64,000 bases of DNA from Lachnospiraceae bacterium (GTDB taxonomy: Bacteria > Bacillota > Clostridia > Lachnospirales > Lachnospiraceae). The DNA lies in assembly GCA_015057525.1 (NCBI GenBank), contig SVEE01000004.1:1-64000 (forward strand), in the 5' to 3' direction. Below, piece by piece: positions 7,942 through 16,354 of the stretch (the stretch's first letter is position 1; every line of letters begins with the position of its first letter). The notes beneath the pieces were generated by a model. It was given only the letters and a program-made list of their open reading frames with translations. It searched no databases and was not told where the DNA came from. A program made the position numbers and the translations under genes.

Positions 7942-8305
7942 TGTAGTAATATGAAACTATGCAGATTTTCTGAATAGGAGTAAGTTCATTATCTATTATC
8001 TCTTTAACCAGTCTCTGCTTTTCTCTATCCTGAAGGACAGTTTCCGGAATTATTTCATCTGAATCAAATATATTATCAATAGCATCTCCCTCGTCCTGAA
8101 GTTTACCAATACTCTGACTAATCTCCAAATATGTTTCATTCATAATGTCACACATGGCATAATATAAATTATCACTGCCATTCATTATTTTATGTACACA
8201 TACATATATATAATTTTTAGACTCCTCATATAACTGGGTAAATGCATCTACATTTCCCATCTGATACGCTGCAACAGCCTGCTTTAATTCCATTCTCATT
8301 TCCAT
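7928..8305 (-). pseudogene. Degraded sigma-70 family factor (ECF-like remnant)
   Basis: The 125-residue product matches the usual layout of clostridial sigma-70-like proteins only in pieces. It has a region-2-like start (AVAAYQMGNVDAFTQLYEES, then YIYVCVHKIM) and the acidic linker with EIIPETVLQDREKQRLVKEI that normally precedes region 4. The region 2.3-2.4 block with its FKxWL motif is missing. The protein ends after CIVSYYYN, exactly where region 4 (MSxxEIA, helix-turn-helix) should begin. An AAGGAG site at a good distance precedes the start. I infer a sigma factor that has lost its core-binding and DNA-binding segments, either decaying or reduced to a small regulatory protein. Confidence 0.5.
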
Positions 8306-8374
8306 AATTTAATCTCCTTTTCTCTTATGATATTTTACTATAAAACTATTTTTAATTCATTATAAATTTTATAC

Positions 8375-8626
8375 CTAAATATGTTTTTCTAAATTTATTA
8401 TTTTTGACTGCTGAGATATTAAAATCCCTTTCAAACATTCATTTTCAAACACTCCACCCTTAACATGTATCCTGTCTCCTTTCGCCACAAATATATTATC
8501 CTTTGCTGATTGTTCGCCTCTTGAAATCACAAGATAAAAATCATCCTCTTTTCTCACTACAAACATACAACAGTTATCCAAAACTAGTGGATTGTTTTCA
8601 ACAAAACCTGAAATCTCTTTTATCAT
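8375..8626 (-). CDS. Small hypothetical protein, 83 residues
   Basis: No family recognised. The sequence alternates short beta-like segments (CCMFVVRKEDDFYLVISRG, then NIFVAKGDRIHVKGGVF) and could be a small OB-like barrel, but that is a guess. There is no signal peptide or membrane span. The start has a strong AGGAGG site. It precedes the sigma remnant by 69 bp on the same strand and may be co-transcribed with it. Gene reality is supported by the ribosome site and non-repetitive composition. Confidence 0.55.
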   Translation of the reverse strand: MIKEISGFVENNPLVLDNCCMFVVRKEDDFYLVISRGEQSAKDNIFVAKGDRIHVKGGVFENECLKGILISQQSKIINLEKHI

Positions 8627-8810
8627 TTAATTCCTCCTTTTTTGTTCTTTTACTTAATAGACGGGAGAAATTCCAAAAAAGTTTCAATTTGCACAAAAAA
8701 AATTAAAATTTTTTCAAAATTTATAAAAATATAATATTTTCATATGGCAACATTTGTGATAAAGTATTTATTGTTCCAATTATATGCACATAACAAAGGA
8801 GATCAAAAAC

Positions 8811-9497
8811 ATGAAAAAAGTTTACGAAGGTAAGACAAAAGATGTTTACAGCCTTGAGAACGGTAACGTTATGTTAAAGTTCAAAGACGACTGTACTGGT
8901 AAGGACGGAGTTTTCGATCCAGGCGAGAACAGTGTTGGTTTAACTATCGAAGGTATTGGTAAGGAGAACCTTAAGACTTCTATCCACTATTTCGAGTTAT
9001 TAAAGCAGGCTGGCATTAAGACTCATTACGTAGGCGCTGATGTTGACAATGCAACTATGGAAGTTCTTCCAGCAACAGTATTTGGTCATGGTCTTGAAGT
9101 TATTTGCCGTTTAGTAGCTACAGGAAGCTTTATCCGTAGATACGGTGAGTACATCGAGGATGGTACTGTTTTAGATGGTGGTTATGTTGAGTGTACATTC
9201 AAGAATGACGCTCTTGGTGATCCACTTGTAACAAGTGAAGGTCTTGCAGCTTTAGGAGTTATGACTCCTGAGATGTTTGCAAGCATGAAAGAGCAGACAT
9301 TAAAGATCACAAAGATAGTTGCTGACGACTTAAAGTCTATCGGTCTTGACCTTTGGGACATCAAGTTCGAGTTTGGTTACAACAATGACGAAGTTATTCT
9401 CATCGATGAGATTGCATCAGGTAACATGAGAGTATACAAAGACGGAAAGATTGTTGAACCAGTTGAGTTAACTAAGTTGATTCTTAACAGAGCTTAA
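8811..9497 (+). CDS. purC: Phosphoribosylaminoimidazole-succinocarboxamide synthase (SAICAR synthetase)
   Basis: Joins aspartate to CAIR with ATP in purine synthesis. The product begins [18 protein letters not shown], the family's nucleotide-binding start. It contains the substrate region [14 protein letters not shown] near residue 105 and the DxxKFEFG-type block [20 protein letters not shown] near 190-210. The length of 228 residues is normal. The start at 8811 is chosen over an in-frame ATG at 8784 because AAAGGAG lies 9 nt upstream of it and the family begins here. It is monocistronic with a terminator at 9516. No other pur gene is adjacent. Confidence 0.96.
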   Translation: MKKVYEGKTKDVYSLENGNVMLKFKDDCTGKDGVFDPGENSVGLTIEGIGKENLKTSIHYFELLKQAGIKTHYVGADVDNATMEVLPATVFGHGLEVICRLVATGSFIRRYGEYIEDGTVLDGGYVECTFKNDALGDPLVTSEGLAALGVMTPEMFASMKEQTLKITKIVADDLKSIGLDLWDIKFEFGYNNDEVILIDEIASGNMRVYKDGKIVEPVELTKLILNRA

Positions 9498-9515
9498 TTT
9501 CAGATTATATACATT

Positions 9516-9547
9516 ATAAGCCATGGTTTACCATGGCTTATTTTTTT
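9516..9547 (+). terminator. purC terminator
   Basis: 11-bp perfect stem ATAAGCCATGG/CCATGGCTTAT (9516-9526/9531-9541), 4-nt loop, followed by seven T. Confidence 0.9.
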
Positions 9548-9635
9548 CTAAAAAAATTAAGTTTATTATAAAAATAACGTTTTATTTCAGTTGTATTTTT
9601 TTGAACTTTCCTTTATTCTATATATAGTGGTATTT

Positions 9636-9652
9636 TTGTATTGTAAATACAA
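9636..9652. promoter_or_regulatory. Inverted repeat upstream of glnA
   Basis: TTGTATT-N3-AATACAA lies 41 bp before the glnA start, in an AT-rich leader. It does not fit the GlnR box TGTNA-N7-TNACA. A similar site, TTGTATA-N-TATACAA, is at 13807-13821, so a shared regulator is possible. Binding is unproven. Confidence 0.35.
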
Positions 9653-9692
9653 TTTTCCTGCAAAAGATTATATTATTGGAGGTAACAAAATA

Positions 9693-11117
9693 GTGGCAAA
9701 AACTGTAGAAGAATTTATGAGTTTAATCGAAGACAATGATATCAAGATGATTGATTTCAAGATTGTTGATATCAATGGTCAGTATCGTCATGTAACAATT
9801 CCTGCTAAGCAGTTCTCTGCTGAAACGTTGAAGGACGGTATTGGTTTTGACGCATCTAACTATGGCTACGCAGTAGTAGAAAAAAGTGATATGGTATTTA
9901 TCCCTGATTTGGATACAGCTATTATCGACCCATTTTGCGATGTTCCTACTTTATCAGTAACAGGAAATGCAATGATTATTGACTATCCAGAGAACAGACC
10001 TTTGGACCAGTATCCTAGAAATATTGTTTTAGCTGCTGAGCAGTATATGAAGGACACAGGTATCGCAGATACCATGCTTATCCTTCCTGAGTTTGAATTC
10101 CATTTATTTGATAATGTTGGTTGGTCTGTAAGACCTAACGATATTAGTGTTGCTGTAGATGCTGAACAGGCATATTGGAACAGTGACGTTGAAGGAAAGG
10201 GATGTGTAGTTCCTCACCAGAAGAATTATCACATTGCCAAGCCATTTGATACATCTTATGAATGCCGTTCAGAAATGTGTCTCGAGATGGAGAAAGCTGG
10301 TATCCCTATCAAGTATCACCATCCAGAGGTTGGTGCAGGTGGCCAGTTCGAGATTGAGCCTATGCTGGGTCAGATGTCTAAGATGGCAGATGCCACTATG
10401 ATGATTAAATATATTATTCACAACACTGCTCTTAAATATGGCAAGGTGGCAACATTTATGCCAAAGCCAGTTTACGGCGAAGCAGGTAATGGTATGCATG
10501 TTCATATGCTTTTACTTAAGGATGGAGAGCCTGTATTCTCAGATGATAATGGTTACTCTCACTTAAGCGAAACTGCACATTACTTCATGGGTGGTCTTCT
10601 TAAGCATATTTCATCACTTTGTGCAATTACTAATCCAAGTACTAACTCTTTCAAGAGACTTATCCCTGGATTTGAAGCACCTGTTACTGTAGGATATGCA
10701 ACTTCAAACAGAAGTGCAGTTATTCGTATCCCTGCATATGCTAAGACTCCTAACTTGAGACGTTTTGAGATTCGTAACCCTGACGCTACATGTAATCCAT
10801 ATCTTGCATACGCAGCTATTCTTATGGCCGGTCTTGATGGTGTTAAGAACAAAATCGACCCACACGCTAATGGTTGGGGACCATATGATTTCAATCTTTA
10901 TACTTTATCTGATGAGGAGAAGGCAAAGCTTGAGTCTCTTCCAACTTCTCTTGATGAAGCACTTGATGCTCTTGAAGCTGACCACGATTATCTCACAGCA
11001 GGTGGTGTATTCCCAGAGCACCTTATCAAAAATTTCATCGCTAACAAGAGAAAAGAGTGCTTTGAATTTTCTAAGATTCCACATCCAGCAGAATTTGAGA
11101 AATATTTTAATATTTAA
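9693..11117 (+). CDS. glnA: Glutamine synthetase, type I
   Basis: Makes glutamine from glutamate, ammonia and ATP. The product of 474 residues begins VAKTVEEFMSLIEDNDIKMI. Family motifs: the beta-grasp N-terminus with DASNYG, metal-binding EFEFH, GGQFEIEP, HVHM and NPSTNSFKRLIPGFEAP, and the ATP site RIP near residue 340. The GTG at 9693 is chosen because GGAGG lies 9 nt before it; the open frame extends to 9591 but that stretch encodes a hydrophobic peptide foreign to the family. No adenylylation-type C-terminal Tyr motif is evident, so control is probably transcriptional or by feedback. Confidence 0.95.
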   Translation: MAKTVEEFMSLIEDNDIKMIDFKIVDINGQYRHVTIPAKQFSAETLKDGIGFDASNYGYAVVEKSDMVFIPDLDTAIIDPFCDVPTLSVTGNAMIIDYPENRPLDQYPRNIVLAAEQYMKDTGIADTMLILPEFEFHLFDNVGWSVRPNDISVAVDAEQAYWNSDVEGKGCVVPHQKNYHIAKPFDTSYECRSEMCLEMEKAGIPIKYHHPEVGAGGQFEIEPMLGQMSKMADATMMIKYIIHNTALKYGKVATFMPKPVYGEAGNGMHVHMLLLKDGEPVFSDDNGYSHLSETAHYFMGGLLKHISSLCAITNPSTNSFKRLIPGFEAPVTVGYATSNRSAVIRIPAYAKTPNLRRFEIRNPDATCNPYLAYAAILMAGLDGVKNKIDPHANGWGPYDFNLYTLSDEEKAKLESLPTSLDEALDALEADHDYLTAGGVFPEHLIKNFIANKRKECFEFSKIPHPAEFEKYFNI

Positions 11118-11134
11118 TAATTATAAGCACGCTA

Positions 11135-11168
11135 AAACGCCGGTCCAAAGACCGGCGTTTATTTTATT
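11135..11168. terminator. Terminator after glnA
   Basis: 11-bp GC-rich stem AAACGCCGGTC/GACCGGCGTTT (11135-11145/11150-11160), 4-nt loop, then ATTTTATTT. It may also act on the minus-strand gene ending at 11180, whose transcript would finish with a short TTTTA. Confidence 0.85.
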
Positions 11169-11179
11169 TATATTAAATT

Positions 11180-13681
11180 TTACTCAACGATTAATGTAGC
11201 TGAACCGTATGCTTTGACTGGATTACCATTAGTGTCAAACTCCGTAGTATACTTAACTCTAAAAGGAACCCTTCCTACGGTTAATGGAATAACTGCCTCT
11301 AATTCTTCCACACCATTCTCAATCTGCTTCATCCAATCATAGTACATATCTGAAACCTCAGGAGGGAAGATTCCCGCTTCAAACAATGGGTCTGGATAAT
11401 TTCGCACAAGTGCTGGTAAGCCCAAATCTCTCATACATCTGAAACAAGGTCTCATTTCCTTGGTTGCTATGGTGTATTCCCAATAATATATGTTAGCATG
11501 CTCACTTGCCATCTTGAAACGTCTTTCGCTATCAACAAGAGCAGTATATCTTTCTTTTTCCGATGTGATATTTCTAATTGTTGCATAGAAAAGATAATTT
11601 CCATCGCTCTTACCAATTAGACGAACTGTGGTACGAATGCACATTTTCTCGGAGCCACAGCTACACGAGGTAATATCTCTCCATGTCTCACACTCCTGCT
11701 CATCCATTGTTTCTATAGCACGATTAAGCATATCAATGTATATCTTCTTATTATCCTCATCAAAAAATCTAAATGGGTCTCCATTAATTAAATCCTTCTC
11801 AGATAAATTCATACCTAATTCCTGAAGATATTTTAAATTAACTCGCAGTACCTCAACTACTCCACCATGATAATCAAACACAGCAGCTCCACCTACATAG
11901 TTATTAAATATAAGAGTCTCTTGAGACGTAGGATTCCAAAAATCTCCTGCATTTAATGTATCAATAAGCTTCATCTGTGGAACTGTTGTACCTATTGAAC
12001 TGCCACTGATTAATTGCTCATATTCTTCTTCTGGAACAGGTCTTGAGTACAGATAACCCTGTATGTAATCACAGCCTATACTTCTAAGGAAATCAGCCTG
12101 ATTAACATTCTCTACACCCTCAGCAATAACCGGCATATCAAGCCATTTTGCCATACGGACAACAGAGCTTAAAATAGTTCCCCCTCTACTGTTATTAGAC
12201 TGCTCCTTCATAAAAAGCATATCAAGCTTTATAACATCAAGTTCTATATCTTTAAGTACGTTAAGTGAGGAATAACCGCTACCAAAGTCATCCATTTCAA
12301 CTATGTAACCATGATCATGTAGTTTTTTAACCACTTCGTTGATGAGTTCGCTGTTTCCCATAACAGCTGATTCTGTAATCTCAATGCGCAAGTATTTTAC
12401 AGGAACTTCGTATCTGCAACGAATTTCTTCAAGCATTTCAACAAAGTCAGGCTGGAAAATATCATGACGTGAAAAGTTCGAGGAAATAGGTACAATATGT
12501 GTACCCTTGTCTATACATTTTTTGAGAAAAACACATACTTCCTCAAAAACATATAAGTCAAGCTTGGTTATAAACCCATTTTTTTCAAATATAGGTATAA
12601 AAACACCTGGTGAAATCAATCCCTTTTCAGGGTGTTTCCAACGAACCAAGGCCTCCGCACCCAACAACATTCCCGTAGAATGATTATACTGAGGCTGATA
12701 ATAAACAACGAAATGTTTCTCGTCAAGCGCAGTAGACATCATACCTACTATTTCCTGCTCTCCTAACATATCATTGCGGAGTGATTCTGTATAAAAATTG
12801 TACTTTTTAGTGAAGCTACCCTTAATAGACGACTGTGCCAAAACCGCACGGTCAATCATAGAATCTGCATTAAACGTACTTCCATTAGTAACATATATAC
12901 CTGCATTGCAAGTAATGTGAAATGGTATATTGTATCCTGTTATATCAGAAAGTAATCTTTCTATAAACTCCACTAGTTCATTGCCACATGTGTGAGTAAA
13001 CACAATAAATCTATCTGAACCAGGGCGACACACAACATCCTCTTCTTTAACAGATCTGCTAAGAGTATCCGCAATATGTCTAAGAAGTCTATCTCCTTCT
13101 GACATTCCAAACAAATCATTAACTGCCTTAAAACGAAGGACATCAAAATAAATAAGAGCATACTCTCCTGCTGTTGCGGCTGATTGGTTCTTCCTCATTA
13201 TACACTCTATAGTATCACAGAAAGCATCTCTATTTAACAAACCTGTAAGCTCATCATAGCTAGAAACATGTTCCTCGTGGCAATCTGAATTAACTATATT
13301 ATTAATATTTGTAAATGTAATATTAACCGGACCGCCTGGAACCGGTAAAACAAAGCCTACATTAAACCACTTCCACGAATCATCAGTACATTTTAATATG
13401 TATTCAGAAAAAATCACCTGAGGAGATGAAGCATTAGCTACACTTTCAAGCTGATTTTTAAAAGTGTCTGCAGTATTTTCTGATGCAAAACCATCCTCCA
13501 ACATAATTTTGCACAGTGGGCGAGCATCAAAAAAGCCGGCAAAAATATCACCCATATTTGCCGGATAAGTAAAGTTTTTACTAACGGTATCAAAAATAAC
13601 TAACATATTTTGTTCAAATGTTTTGGCCGTTCTATTGGAAACCGTTTTCAAATCATCTGAACATTTAGTCATCGCTTCCAT
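11180..13681 (-). CDS. Degenerate GGDEF-EAL-PAS protein, probable c-di-GMP phosphodiesterase
   Basis: An 833-residue soluble protein with no membrane span. The N-terminus (1-135) is PAS-like. A GGDEF domain (about 140-305) keeps the DELTGLLNRDAF start but its active-site loop reads RPGSDRF instead of GGDEF, so cyclase activity should be lost. The EAL domain (about 315-560) keeps AEALVRW, the NFS loop, EITES, DDFGSGYSS, KLD and EGVE, so it should hydrolyse c-di-GMP. The C-terminus (about 580-833) holds two PAS-like modules (FDYHGGVVEVLRVNLKYLQE; YYWEYTIATKEM). PAS domains after the EAL are less common than before it. The GGDEF part may act as a GTP-sensing regulator. RBS GGGGGAG; divergent from the DUF2383 gene. 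Confidence 0.9.
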   Translation of the reverse strand: MEAMTKCSDDLKTVSNRTAKTFEQNMLVIFDTVSKNFTYPANMGDIFAGFFDARPLCKIMLEDGFASENTADTFKNQLESVANASSPQVIFSEYILKCTDDSWKWFNVGFVLPVPGGPVNITFTNINNIVNSDCHEEHVSSYDELTGLLNRDAFCDTIECIMRKNQSAATAGEYALIYFDVLRFKAVNDLFGMSEGDRLLRHIADTLSRSVKEEDVVCRPGSDRFIVFTHTCGNELVEFIERLLSDITGYNIPFHITCNAGIYVTNGSTFNADSMIDRAVLAQSSIKGSFTKKYNFYTESLRNDMLGEQEIVGMMSTALDEKHFVVYYQPQYNHSTGMLLGAEALVRWKHPEKGLISPGVFIPIFEKNGFITKLDLYVFEEVCVFLKKCIDKGTHIVPISSNFSRHDIFQPDFVEMLEEIRCRYEVPVKYLRIEITESAVMGNSELINEVVKKLHDHGYIVEMDDFGSGYSSLNVLKDIELDVIKLDMLFMKEQSNNSRGGTILSSVVRMAKWLDMPVIAEGVENVNQADFLRSIGCDYIQGYLYSRPVPEEEYEQLISGSSIGTTVPQMKLIDTLNAGDFWNPTSQETLIFNNYVGGAAVFDYHGGVVEVLRVNLKYLQELGMNLSEKDLINGDPFRFFDEDNKKIYIDMLNRAIETMDEQECETWRDITSCSCGSEKMCIRTTVRLIGKSDGNYLFYATIRNITSEKERYTALVDSERRFKMASEHANIYYWEYTIATKEMRPCFRCMRDLGLPALVRNYPDPLFEAGIFPPEVSDMYYDWMKQIENGVEELEAVIPLTVGRVPFRVKYTTEFDTNGNPVKAYGSATLIVE

Positions 13682-13806
13682 GTCACTCCCCCTATCTTAT
13701 ATAATCCTTTATATAAGTAACGCACGCATCTAAATCATATAAATTTTTCCGTTCAAAAAATATAATATAATTATACTCCTATTTTTTTCTAATTTCCATA
13801 CTTCAA

Positions 13807-13821
13807 TTGTATATTATACAA
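13807..13821. promoter_or_regulatory. Inverted repeat in a divergent promoter region
   Basis: TTGTATA-T-TATACAA, perfect 7-bp arms, between the divergently transcribed EAL gene and DUF2383 gene. It resembles the repeat before glnA (9636-9652). The rest of 13682-13910 is AT-rich with no further gene. Confidence 0.35.
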
Positions 13822-13910
13822 CTTAATTTTAAATTTTTTATGTATTGAATAAAACATATTATGTAAGTCAAGAATAATAATACATTTTATTATTTTAGAA
13901 GGAGAATATT

Positions 13911-14345
13911 ATGGGACATAGCGATACTATTTGCCTATTACAGGAATGTGATTCAGGCACAAAAATGGCTGTAAATTCTATAGATGAGGTTTTAGGTTAT
14001 GTAAAAAACGAAGAACTGAAAATGATTTTAACAGAAAGCAAACACCACCATGAGAAATTAGAGAAAGAAATTCTAGAATTACACGATAAATATAACAGCG
14101 AAGAAAAAGACCCTGGAGTAATGGCAACAAGCATGTCTTGGTTGAAAACAAACTTTAAGCTCGCAATGAATGAAAATGACCAAACAATCGCAGAGCTTAT
14201 TACTGATGGGTGCCACATGGGACTAAAATCACTCCATAAATATATGAATGACTATACTGATGCAAATCATGATGTACATGAAATCTGCAACAGATTAATA
14301 GATATCGAAGAAGAATTACTTGAGGATTTAGAAGGATACCTATAA
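13911..14345 (+). CDS. DUF2383-like ferritin-fold protein
   Basis: A 144-residue all-helical protein. Its pattern (DTICLLQECDSGTKMAVNSI, then LKMILTESKHHHEKLEKEI, then DPGVMATSMSWLKTNFKLAM) matches DUF2383 proteins, which adopt a ferritin-like four-helix bundle. The HHHEKLEKE segment could provide metal ligands, but a full di-iron set is not clear. No signal peptide. Excellent AGAAGGAG site and its own terminator. The family is found in anaerobes and spore formers with no firm function. Confidence 0.7.
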   Translation: MGHSDTICLLQECDSGTKMAVNSIDEVLGYVKNEELKMILTESKHHHEKLEKEILELHDKYNSEEKDPGVMATSMSWLKTNFKLAMNENDQTIAELITDGCHMGLKSLHKYMNDYTDANHDVHEICNRLIDIEEELLEDLEGYL

Positions 14346-14354
14346 TACACAAAA

Positions 14355-14390
14355 AAGCTATGGAATTTGAAAACTCCATAGCTTATTTTT
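14355..14390. terminator. Terminator after the DUF2383 gene
   Basis: 10-bp stem AAGCTATGGA/TCCATAGCTT (14355-14364/14375-14384), A-run before and ATTTTTT after. It lies between convergent genes, so it probably serves both strands. Confidence 0.85.
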
Positions 14391-14944
14391 TAAGATATCT
14401 TCTGTAATTTTACACTGTGCTCAGCCACCACATTTTTAAGCACATCCACATCACTTTGTATAGACTCAATTTGGTTAATACTGCTTATGTATCTGTTCGA
14501 AGTTGCAACATAACAGGACTCAATATTTCTTAATCTAGGCATAACTTCATTCTCAAGCAAAATATTAATATTCGATATATCTTTTGTATTCTGTATAATA
14601 GCCTTTTCATTTTTAGCAATTTGCTTTTGAAGTGCAGCAGCCACATTATCAAGCTTGTCTTCCAGTTTCTTGAATTCTGCTCTGAGTTCATTGATATCAT
14701 TCTTGAATTCTGCTCTGAGTTCATTGATATCATTCTTGAATTCTGCTCTGAGTTCATTGATATCATTCTTGAACTCTGCTCTGAGTTCATTGATATCATT
14801 CTTGAATTCTGTTCTTAATTCATTCTTCATCTTAAGAATTTCACTGTGTAATTCAGTTTTTGTTTGCTGTATCTCTTTTCGCAAAGGTTCCATCTTTGCT
14901 TCCATAATATCAGATATAGCTAACAATAAATCGTTATTAGTCAT
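14390..14944 (-). CDS. Coiled-coil protein with 11-residue tandem repeats
   Basis: A 184-residue hydrophilic helical protein of unknown function. Residues about 45-90 consist of near-identical repeats of RAEFKNDINEL, encoded by 33-bp DNA repeats (14669-14701, 14702-14734, 14735-14767, 14768-14800, then a decayed fifth). An 11-residue period gives a hendecad coiled coil with low supercoil. The C-terminal third continues as coiled coil (SSINQIESIQSDVDVLKNVV). It has no membrane span. RBS AAAGGAG. The near-identity of the copies suggests recent expansion by slippage. Such proteins are often structural or phage-derived, but neither can be shown here. Confidence 0.65.
   Translation of the reverse strand: MTNNDLLLAISDIMEAKMEPLRKEIQQTKTELHSEILKMKNELRTEFKNDINELRAEFKNDINELRAEFKNDINELRAEFKNDINELRAEFKKLEDKLDNVAAALQKQIAKNEKAIIQNTKDISNINILLENEVMPRLRNIESCYVATSNRYISSINQIESIQSDVDVLKNVVAEHSVKLQKIS
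14669..14800. repeat. 33-bp tandem repeats, four copies
   Basis: Four in-frame copies with unit length 33 bp, the fourth carrying one or more substitutions, inside the coiled-coil gene. They are coding repeats, not a CRISPR array. Confidence 0.9.
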
Positions 14945-15092
14945 ATTATCTACACTCCTTTACTAATACGTATTTTGACTCTTCTTATCATTAACTATTA
15001 TCTTTTGTATAAATGGTGGTAACAAAAATATTATCATAGTAAAAAAAGGTTGTAAATTATAAAAAATATTTTTCACCAAAAAACAACAAAAA

Positions 15093-15119
15093 ATGCAGAC
15101 GTGGAATACACGTCTGCAT
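15093..15119 (-). terminator. Terminator of the ECF/anti-sigma operon
   Basis: 11-bp perfect stem ATGCAGACGTG/CACGTCTGCAT with a 5-nt loop; followed on the minus strand by TTTTTTG. The stretch from here to 14945 holds no gene, only AT-rich sequence with the promoter region of the coiled-coil gene. Confidence 0.85.
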
Positions 15120-15125
15120 AAAAAA

Positions 15126-15656
15126 CTAGTTTGAGAAATTAATCTCATATTCATCAATTGTACCAGTAATAGTGTAACTATATGTTCCTGATGGACACTC
15201 TATAACACCCTCTGCTGTACCATCTGCAAAATCTTCTGTTATATCAACAGTAACACCTTCTTTTCTTAAGAAAGTTTTGTCACCTTCTTTTCCTACAACA
15301 GGGATGTCATCAAGTTCATCCACCATTTCAATAACTACCTCGTCATCTTCGTCAACCTCAATCTGGTATTCTCCATAAATACCATTCTCATCTTCTGTCC
15401 ATGTTAACTCAGTTTCTTTTTCTTCTCCATTAATAAGAACCTTGACCTTACTTGTAAGTGTCTCTCCTGTAGCAGCATAACAGATTCCGTTTGATGCTAC
15501 AAACATAAGTGCCAATCCTGCAACTGCTGTTGCAGCAAATTTCATTGCGTCCCTAAATTTTGTTTCCTTCTTATTCATACTCATGACCTTTCTGAACAAC
15601 GCATCAGACGCATGAATATCATCATATACATTCTTTATTTTTTCTTTATTATTCAT
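15126..15656 (-). CDS. Putative membrane-anchored anti-sigma factor (first ECF system)
   Basis: A 176-residue single-pass protein. The cytoplasmic N-terminus (1-42) has KIKNVYDDIHASDALFRKVM, typical of short sigma-binding segments. One membrane span is at about 44-64 (AAVAGLALMFVASNGICYA-like). The extracellular part is acidic and beta-rich. Position and overlap with the ECF gene (8 nt, ATGAATAA) indicate translational coupling and the anti-sigma role; there is no zinc-binding HxxxCxxC motif. The external domain may sense a ligand. An analogous but different protein is at 56880-57449. Confidence 0.65.
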   Translation of the reverse strand: MNNKEKIKNVYDDIHASDALFRKVMSMNKKETKFRDAMKFAATAVAGLALMFVASNGICYAATGETLTSKVKVLINGEEKETELTWTEDENGIYGEYQIEVDEDDEVVIEMVDELDDIPVVGKEGDKTFLRKEGVTVDITEDFADGTAEGVIECPSGTYSYTITGTIDEYEINFSN

Positions 15657-16131
15657 TTTCCCACGCCTCCTTCAGCAATGTTCTAAGTAATTTTCTTCCA
15701 CGAGTAAGCCTAGTTCGTACAGTTGCTTCGTTAATGTGTATAATCTCAGCAATCTCCTTTGTGGAGTAACCTTCGAAATAGAACAAATATATTACTATTC
15801 TACATTTGGCTGGCAACTCCTTGATGGCATAATATAAATCATTGCTTTCTTCCATCACAAACTCTGGTTCCTTTGACAATTCATCTATAGAATCTACATT
15901 TCTCCTCCAAAAGGAAGAAAACAAACTGTTACATTCATTTACACATACTCTGATGAGCCACCTTTTTTCATGCTCCCTATCCTTGAATTCAGGACACTTG
16001 GTAAGGAGTTTCAAAAATGTTTGCTGAACCACATCGTCTGCATCTGCTGGAGTTTTGGTGTAGCTTATGGCTATTCTGTAAACTGTATCTATATGCTTTT
16101 TTACTATATGCTCATATTCTCTACTATCCAA
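15649..16131 (-). CDS. ECF RNA polymerase sigma factor (first copy)
   Basis: A 160-residue ECF sigma factor. Region 2: DTVYRIAISYTKTPADADDV followed by VQQTFLKLL and HEKRWLIRVCVN. Region 4: YAIKELPAKCRIVIYLFYFE then GYSTKEIAEIIHINEATVRT. The start is set at the TTG at 16131 because GGAGG lies 7 nt upstream and the family begins here (LDSREYEHIV); the open frame to 16239 adds residues unlike any ECF factor. It overlaps the anti-sigma gene by 8 nt. It shares an upstream element with the second ECF operon. Confidence 0.9.
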   Translation of the reverse strand: MDSREYEHIVKKHIDTVYRIAISYTKTPADADDVVQQTFLKLLTKCPEFKDREHEKRWLIRVCVNECNSLFSSFWRRNVDSIDELSKEPEFVMEESNDLYYAIKELPAKCRIVIYLFYFEGYSTKEIAEIIHINEATVRTRLTRGRKLLRTLLKEAWENE

Positions 16132-16189
16132 AACTTCACCTCCAGTTCTCGTGTTATTATTTGCTTTGTTTAAAAGGCCTTTCATTATA

Positions 16190-16218
16190 TAAACAATTGA
16201 AAGTGGCAAAATGTGCGA
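16190..16218 (-). promoter_or_regulatory. Putative autoregulated ECF promoter (first copy)
   Basis: On the minus strand TCGCAC (16218-16213), 17 bp, TGTTTA (16195-16190). The TGCCA-to-ATWAT stretch matches the element before the second ECF operon at 18 of 25 positions. This suggests recognition by the ECF factors themselves. Confidence 0.5.
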
Positions 16219-16311
16219 TTTAAGTTTTAAAAATTTCAAAAAAATTATACATCACATAAACACTTATATAAAACATATAAATTCAAGACACCTCCATATG
16301 CCCAATTCCAC

Positions 16312-16346
16312 AAAAATAAACCCCGAAACGCTCTTGCATTTCGGGG
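16312..16346 (-). terminator. Terminator of the acidic lipoprotein gene
   Basis: Stem CCCCGAAA/TTTCGGGG (16321-16328/16339-16346), 10-nt loop, followed on the minus strand by TTTATTTTTG. Confidence 0.85.
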
Positions 16347-16354
16347 CTATAATA

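Noticed and set aside
7928..8305. Simple frameshift that would restore the sigma region 4
   Set aside because: The other frames after YYYN do not encode a helix-turn-helix, so sequence is missing rather than shifted.
9545..9692. GlnR/TnrA box before glnA
   Set aside because: No TGTNA-N7-TNACA sequence is present; only the unrelated TTGTATT repeat.
14669..14800. CRISPR-like array of 33-bp repeats
   Set aside because: The copies are contiguous without spacers and are in frame inside a coding gene; the same holds for the 45-bp repeats at 38945-39079.
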